A DNA stretch of 54,896 nt, taken from the NCBI GenBank assembly GCA_016212505.1, contig JACRGB010000016.1:1-54896 (forward strand), given 5' to 3'. Of the stretch, positions 51,218 through 54,896 are shown piece by piece; the first letter of the stretch is position 1, and every line of letters starts with the position of its first letter. Below the pieces are notes generated by a model. The model was not told where the DNA came from. It worked only from the letters and a program-made list of their open reading frames with translations, and searched no databases. Both the position numbers and the translations under genes were made by a program. The DNA comes from Microcaldota archaeon. Lineage in GTDB: Archaea; Micrarchaeota; Micrarchaeia; Anstonellales; Bilamarchaeaceae.

Positions 51218-51348
51218 TGCGGTCGTCGGGATTTTCATAACCTTTTTAACTAAACAGTTTTTTGGGTACCTTTTTGCCAAAAAGGTACTTTGAACCCGAG
51301 TTATGGGGTTGGAAACCCCAAGTCCTAACCAGGCTAGACTACAACCGC
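51218..51348 (-). tRNA. tRNA-Gly (TCC) with a T-loop intron
   Basis: Acceptor GCGGTTG/CGACCGC, discriminator A, D-stem GTCT/GGAC, anticodon arm TGGGG-TTTCCAA-CCCCA (TCC at 51311-51313), T-stem TCGGG/CCCGA. The intron (51232-51288, 57 nt) interrupts the T-loop with BHB central TTCA/TGAA and bulges AAG and AAT, giving TTCAAAT after removal (74 nt). The intron begins with the perfect hairpin GTACCTTTTT/AAAAAGGTAC. Confidence 0.92.
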
Positions 51349-51477
51349 AAACATTCTATCTTTGGCCCGATAGGAATTAAAAAGCATTCAAATGTCTCTC
51401 CATTTTCAAAATTTACCAAAATACTTCGATTTTTTCGAGACAATCAAATTTAAAAATAAATCTGAATTATTCTCTTT

Positions 51478-52239
51478 ATGAAACGATTATTGGCTTTATT
51501 AGTTTTCCTCTCGGTTGTATACTCCACTGCCCCTTCCTGGGTTGATAAGGGCGTTAGTTTAAATTATTCAAAGGGCAACGACCTCCTTTCGTTTACTGTT
51601 ATATCTAAAAGCGCTACCCAGGTAACATTTGAACAAAAAACATTTTCAAATTCTGGCAGTTTAAAATCTTCTATCAATCCAACAGTAAATGCGTCAAAGA
51701 ATCCTGGTCCTTTCTGGTTCGATCCTGCTTTGCTCGATGGTGCCTTTATCGGCCAGGCTATTGGGGAATACTCAGTTACTGATAAGGGCCAACAAAATTT
51801 TGCCGGTAAAAGTTGGGATGCTGTTACTTTGGAACAGATTCTAGGGTCGGTATCAATTAAGCAAACATTTGATAAGAAAACCGGATTGCTGCTAAAACAA
51901 ACAGTTAATGTCAGCGGAGAGCCGGAGATCAGTTTAACCCAGCAATATATTCCTGCTTTTGCTCCCCCGCCACCAGCACCAACCCCTACTCCAACACCTA
52001 CCCCGAATCCAACACCACAACCGAATAATACTGTACCCGCCCAACCGAACCAAACAGTTACGCCAGCACCAACTCCGACACCAAATCCAGCACCAACCCC
52101 GGGACCGGCTCCCTCTAAATCAAAATCATCGGTTTCCATACCTTCCCCGCAGACGCAACCGCCGTTAAAACTGCCTTGCTGCCCGAGTGCGCTAATATTC
52201 CTAATTATTCCAGCGCTACTTCTGATAAATAGAAAATAA
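51478..52239 (+). CDS. Surface protein with signal peptide, Pro/Thr stalk and C-terminal membrane anchor (253 aa)
   Basis: MKRLLALLVFLSVVYSTA is a signal peptide. Residues ~20-160 form a soluble beta-rich domain (VSLNYSKGNDLLSFTVISKS). A stalk of PTPTPTPTPNPTPQP-like repeats with N-P-x/N-x-T sites follows (~165-225), then a single C-terminal hydrophobic helix (ALIFLIIPALLLI) and a short basic tail. This is a typical archaeal cell-surface layout. TATA-like TTTAAAAATA lies about 25 bases upstream. The Gly/Val-rich antisense frame is a codon shadow. Function unknown. Confidence 0.78.
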   Translation: MKRLLALLVFLSVVYSTAPSWVDKGVSLNYSKGNDLLSFTVISKSATQVTFEQKTFSNSGSLKSSINPTVNASKNPGPFWFDPALLDGAFIGQAIGEYSVTDKGQQNFAGKSWDAVTLEQILGSVSIKQTFDKKTGLLLKQTVNVSGEPEISLTQQYIPAFAPPPPAPTPTPTPTPNPTPQPNNTVPAQPNQTVTPAPTPTPNPAPTPGPAPSKSKSSVSIPSPQTQPPLKLPCCPSALIFLIIPALLLINRK

Positions 52240-52287
52240 TTGTCCACAGATCCTCCGGATAACTCAAAAATTTCAGAGGACAAATTT

Positions 52288-52938
52288 TCAGAAAACAGAG
52301 GCAATCTCGCTTAAGAATTCTTTTGGGTCTTTTGCCTTGACAAAGGCACTTGATAGGAGAACTCCCTGCGCTCCAAGCTCGAGCGCTTTCTTTACGTCAT
52401 TTTTGTTGCTAATTCCAGCACCGCAAAGGACCCGGACTTTTGGGTTTATCTCAAGCACTGCCTTTACCGAATTCATCACTATTTCCGGCTGGGCAGTGGA
52501 CACGCTTATTCCGCTTCCAATAAGTTCCGGCGGCTCTACCGCAATATACGTTGGGCTAACTGGCGCAATTTCCCTCGCTTCATTTGTTGTTGCACTGCAA
52601 ATTAGGCTTTCAAGCCCGTTCGCATGCAATTTTTCAATAGCGATTTTTATGTCCCCCATTGGGATCCTTTTTTCTGAATGGTTTAGCAATGAACCTTTGA
52701 CTTTTATCGCCTTTAGCAGTTCTGCGGGGATAGAACCTGTGTATGCTCCGGCAGGAACCGGATCAACATGCTGGGCAAAAACATCAGAAAACCGCTCAGC
52801 GGATTCTTTAAGATAGGGCATCGGCGGGCAAAGTATTATCCTTAGCCCTGTTTCTGATACTACTTCGCTCGCAATATCCGCAAATAACAGGGGTTTTGTT
52901 ATGCTCTGTTCGTATGTTTTAAGGTTTAGGGCAATCAT
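52288..52938 (-). CDS. tpiA: Triosephosphate isomerase, archaeal type
   Basis: 216 residues, the short archaeal form. IALNLKTYEQS at the N-terminus supplies the Asn/Lys substrate residues, GSLLNHSEKR holds the catalytic His (near 86), AVEPPELIGSG the catalytic Glu (near 134) and VLCGAGISNKNDV the phosphate loop. It interconverts DHAP and glyceraldehyde-3-phosphate. Complete. Confidence 0.95.
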   Translation of the reverse strand: MIALNLKTYEQSITKPLLFADIASEVVSETGLRIILCPPMPYLKESAERFSDVFAQHVDPVPAGAYTGSIPAELLKAIKVKGSLLNHSEKRIPMGDIKIAIEKLHANGLESLICSATTNEAREIAPVSPTYIAVEPPELIGSGISVSTAQPEIVMNSVKAVLEINPKVRVLCGAGISNKNDVKKALELGAQGVLLSSAFVKAKDPKEFLSEIASVF

Positions 52939-52982
52939 AATGCTATTTAAGTAAATATTATCTTTAATACTATTTGTTTGTT

Positions 52983-53125
52983 GTTGCGACTCAAATGCCG
53001 ACGTCTATTTTACCTTTGGTAAAAAGGCGTCATCATGAAAATTTCCTTTTCATGCCGACGTCTTGCTGAATGCTCTTGCATTCATCATCCGTCAGCATTT
53101 TCGTTGCGACTCAAATGCCGACGTC
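52983..53125. repeat. Direct repeats and hairpins at the tRNA-Ser 5' end
   Basis: A 23-bp sequence beginning GTTGCGACTCAAATGCCG occurs at 52983-53005 and again exactly at 53103-53125, 120 bases apart. The second copy includes the first 9 bases of tRNA-Ser. An 11-bp partial copy, ATGCCGACGTC, lies at 53052-53062. Between them are GACGTC...GGCGTC around TTTTACC/GGTAAAA, CATGAAAA/TTTTCATG, and TGCTGA/TCAGCA around GAATGC/GCATTC. Confidence 0.7.
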
Positions 53126-53371
53126 GCATAACCCGGTAGTGCGATGGTCTCGAAGAGTCCTTTTTCAAAAAAAGGGCTTCACCCCAAAAACACTAGAAAT
53201 AGTTCAATGGGCGAGTGAGCCATTCCCTCGTGGATTACAGGTTCAAAAGAACCCTTTTTAGAAAAAAGGGTTCCCTATTGAAACGAACGATCGTTTCAAT
53301 GGGGCACAAAGAACAATTGTTCCTTGTTGTCATCCCAAAAAACTTTGGGACTGAAAATCCTGTCGTCGGCG
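53117..53371 (+). tRNA. tRNA-Ser (CGA) with introns in the anticodon loop and T-loop
   Basis: Type II tRNA: acceptor GCCGACG/CGTCGGC, discriminator G (serine identity), D-arm GCAT-AACCCGGTA-GTGC, and a 13-base variable arm (TCC/GGA). Intron 1 (53155-53217, 63 nt) follows position 37, with BHB central CTCG/CGAG and bulges AAG and TGA. Intron 2 (53248-53357, 110 nt) is in the T-loop, with T-stem ACAGG/CCTGT, central TTCA/TGAA and bulges AAA and AAT. The spliced tRNA is 82 nt with anticodon CGA (53151-53153). Intron 2 holds a hairpin series including GAACCC/GGGTTC, ATTGAAACGA/TCGTTTCAAT, GAACAATTGTTC and TCCCAAA/TTTGGGA. Confidence 0.92.
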
Positions 53372-53417
53372 ATTTTTCTTTTTTCTCATTTTGTTCCTGT
53401 TTTTCTGTGTCAAAATC

Positions 53418-53425
53418 TTTATAAA
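53418..53425 (+). promoter_or_regulatory. TATA box for the lipoprotein at 53455
   Basis: TTTATAAA, 30-37 bases before the ATG at 53455; fits a leaderless or near-leaderless transcript. Confidence 0.55.
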
Positions 53426-53454
53426 CGTGTTCATATATAGTACTAACTGATTTG

Positions 53455-54147
53455 ATGGGGCGCATACGGTTAGCTGGTTTGGGTTTGGTTTTAGTTGGTG
53501 CATGTGCAGCGCCTCCTGTTCGACAAACTACCGTAAATCCAGTTAGGGTTGCAGTGCCTCTTAGTGAATACCACTCTAATGCTGCAAAACCCGCAAGTGT
53601 TTTTGTTATTTCCGTAGCTGATGCACTGCAACTCCAGCTTTTCAACGAAAAAAAATACTATGACCTTATCGAATTATATGAAAATAAGATCCGCAACCTA
53701 GAAGGCGCAAGTATTGAAACCCGCGCCATCTACGATTTTCGGCTTGCAATAGCATATTTGGGCAAAGGTGATCTGGGAAAGGCGTTCGAACTTATTGGTC
53801 CGCTTGTGCCTTCAGATGATGGCCGCCTGGCGTCGATATACTTTTTGATCCGATATAATATCAAAAGTGAATTTTTCCGCAGATCTTCCATCTCCGGGAG
53901 CTGGGACAAGACCCTGATGCTCTATATTTTTGATTTCCGACTTGAAATGCGCGATGAGCTGCGAGAGCGCAATGCAGCGGCTTCAACAATGATTGATTTG
54001 AAAAGGTTTTTGGAAACTGGTGCATCGAGGACTGATTCTGAGCAGTATGATTCCTCGTATGAAAAAGATCCGGAGGTCCTATTTGCCCTTCGGGCATTGG
54101 AAAAAATATCCCCACCCATCCACGTAATAACTGTGAGAATTGACTGA
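53455..54147 (+). CDS. Predicted lipoprotein with a helical, TPR-like domain (230 aa)
   Basis: ATG 53455 (MGRIRLAGLGLVLVGAC) gives a short signal peptide with lipobox Cys. After a linker, residues ~50-150 are helical with a tetratricopeptide-like feel (YYDLIELYENKIRNLEG, YDFRLAIAYLGKGDLGKAFELIGPL). The C-terminal region is charged. It is probably a surface-anchored interaction protein. It follows tRNA-Ser and precedes pdxS by about 60 bases. Confidence 0.65.
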   Translation: MGRIRLAGLGLVLVGACAAPPVRQTTVNPVRVAVPLSEYHSNAAKPASVFVISVADALQLQLFNEKKYYDLIELYENKIRNLEGASIETRAIYDFRLAIAYLGKGDLGKAFELIGPLVPSDDGRLASIYFLIRYNIKSEFFRRSSISGSWDKTLMLYIFDFRLEMRDELRERNAAASTMIDLKRFLETGASRTDSEQYDSSYEKDPEVLFALRALEKISPPIHVITVRID

Positions 54148-54208
54148 ACCTCGCGGGTTTGAGGCTATAAAGTTTTCGGAATAATATCTTTTGTAGTGAG
54201 TTGATTTT

Positions 54209-54896
54209 ATGGCAGAAAAAGGAACCTTTACTCTTAAGTCCGGCCTTGCGCAAATGCTAAAGGGCGGAGTAATTATGGATGTCACTAACGCCGAGCAGGC
54301 AAGGATTGCTGAAAAAGCAGGGGCAGTTGCGGTAATGGCCCTTGAAAGGGTGCCAGCAGATATCCGTGCAGATGGCGGTGTAGCCCGGATGTCCGACCCG
54401 CTAAAAATTAAGGAGATTAAGGCCGCAGTAACCATACCGGTTATGGCCAAATGCAGGATCGGCCATTTTGTCGAAGCGCAAGTGCTTGAAGCACTTGAAG
54501 TTGATTATATTGACGAAAGTGAAGTCCTTACGCCTGCAGATGAGCAATTTCATGTTGATAAAACAAAATTCAAAGTCCCTTTTGTCTGCGGCTCAAGAAA
54601 TTTAGGTGAAGCATTGCGCAGAATCAATGAAGGGGCAGCAATGATGCGCACCAAGGGCGAAGCCGGGACTGGAAATATTGTGGAAGCAGTCCGCCATATT
54701 AGAGCGTTGAATTTCGGAATAGCGGAATTAATCGAATTAACAAATAAAAAAAATACAAAAAAAGTCGAAGAACTCGCGAACGAGTATCGGGTTCCTTATG
54801 ATTTGGTTTTGCAAACTTCAAAACTCGGCCGCCTTCCTGTTGTTAATTTTGCAGCTGGCGGAATCGCAACTCCTGCTGATGCAGCTTTGTGCATGC
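54209..54896 (+). CDS. pdxS: Pyridoxal 5'-phosphate synthase, PdxS (Snz) subunit, 3' end cut
   Basis: From ATG 54209: [59 protein letters not shown] with the PLP-forming Lys region, [28 protein letters not shown] and [14 protein letters not shown]. These are the defining motifs of the PdxS barrel, which makes PLP from ribose-5-phosphate, glyceraldehyde-3-phosphate and ammonia from PdxT. About 229 of some 290-300 residues are in the window. A TATA-like CTATAAAG lies near 54165. HisC in this window needs the PLP product. Confidence 0.96.
   Translation, partial: MAEKGTFTLKSGLAQMLKGGVIMDVTNAEQARIAEKAGAVAVMALERVPADIRADGGVARMSDPLKIKEIKAAVTIPVMAKCRIGHFVEAQVLEALEVDYIDESEVLTPADEQFHVDKTKFKVPFVCGSRNLGEALRRINEGAAMMRTKGEAGTGNIVEAVRHIRALNFGIAELIELTNKKNTKKVEELANEYRVPYDLVLQTSKLGRLPVVNFAAGGIATPADAALCM

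Noticed and set aside
51564-52304. 246-residue Gly/Val-rich minus-strand frame
   Set aside because: Antisense of the Pro/Thr-repeat stalk of the surface protein; no start signal.
53235-53645. Minus-strand frame of 136 aa
   Set aside because: Overlaps tRNA-Ser and the lipoprotein start; shadow only.

Overview
The window is archaeal chromosome. Evidence: the large subunit of the archaeal D-family DNA polymerase, a Nop5 box C/D RNP protein, archaeal-type alanyl- and glycyl-tRNA synthetases, the cupin-type archaeal phosphoglucose isomerase, an archaeal triosephosphate isomerase, TATA boxes about 25-30 bases before leaderless start codons, and tRNA genes with bulge-helix-bulge (BHB) introns. Compact gene order, many orphan small proteins and very heavily interrupted tRNA genes suggest a DPANN-like lineage (Micrarchaeota/Diapherotrites are my guess), but no rRNA is present to settle this.

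Layout. 1-305: tail of a probable IS200/IS605-type transposase and a terminal hairpin next to the C-terminal remnant of an Lrp/AsnC regulator. 305-2300: intergenic hairpin-cluster repeats, tRNA-Ala, an AhpD-like protein, two small zinc proteins and a twice-interrupted tRNA-Met. 2320-12250: intein-containing PolD large subunit, two membrane proteins, cysS, a HEAT-like lipoprotein, a glycosyltransferase, purN and an orphan. 12350-23000: tRNA-Lys with two introns, a degenerate metallo-beta-lactamase lipoprotein, glyS, two orphans, an MNT/HEPN pair, alaS, pgi, and tRNA-Gln with an intron. 23055-33472: a lipoprotein, an AbrB-ACT regulator, a structured leader and a tight histidine operon (hisD, hisC fused to a HAD phosphatase, hisB, hisG, hisH, hisA, hisF, hisIE, hisS, and a short HisA-like ORF). 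33565-46275: a very large secreted subtilase, a KaiC-like ATPase pair, nop5, a HAD/phosphoesterase/GNAT run, and a three-gene cassette carrying two HExxH proteins. 46496-54896: tRNA-Pro, a large orphan with HTH-like stretches, a HEAT-like repeat protein, lipoproteins, multiply interrupted tRNA-Thr, -Gly and -Ser genes, tpiA and the start of pdxS.

Three things stand out. First, six of eight tRNA genes contain introns, ten in total, in the D-arm, anticodon loop or T-loop. Four tRNAs share a T-loop intron at the same position with a nearly identical BHB, and two share related D-loop introns. Removing the predicted introns restores standard cloverleaves of 73-82 nt. Second, there is a dispersed family of imperfect, strongly palindromic elements: an outer stem enclosing one to six perfect hairpins, often ending in a CCCTGAG-like motif next to an odd tract of the form AAAACTGGAAAC. 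These tracts lie just 3' of tRNAs and genes, and one copy of the end signature lies inside a tRNA-Lys intron. Third, the PolD mini-intein sits at the polymerase active site but lacks the usual C-terminal His-Asn.

The histidine genes form one pathway from PRPP/ATP to histidine plus histidyl-tRNA. The HAD domain fused to HisC supplies the otherwise missing histidinol-phosphatase, and the AbrB-ACT gene and leader just upstream may regulate the operon. All functional statements are from reading the sequence; no database search was run.
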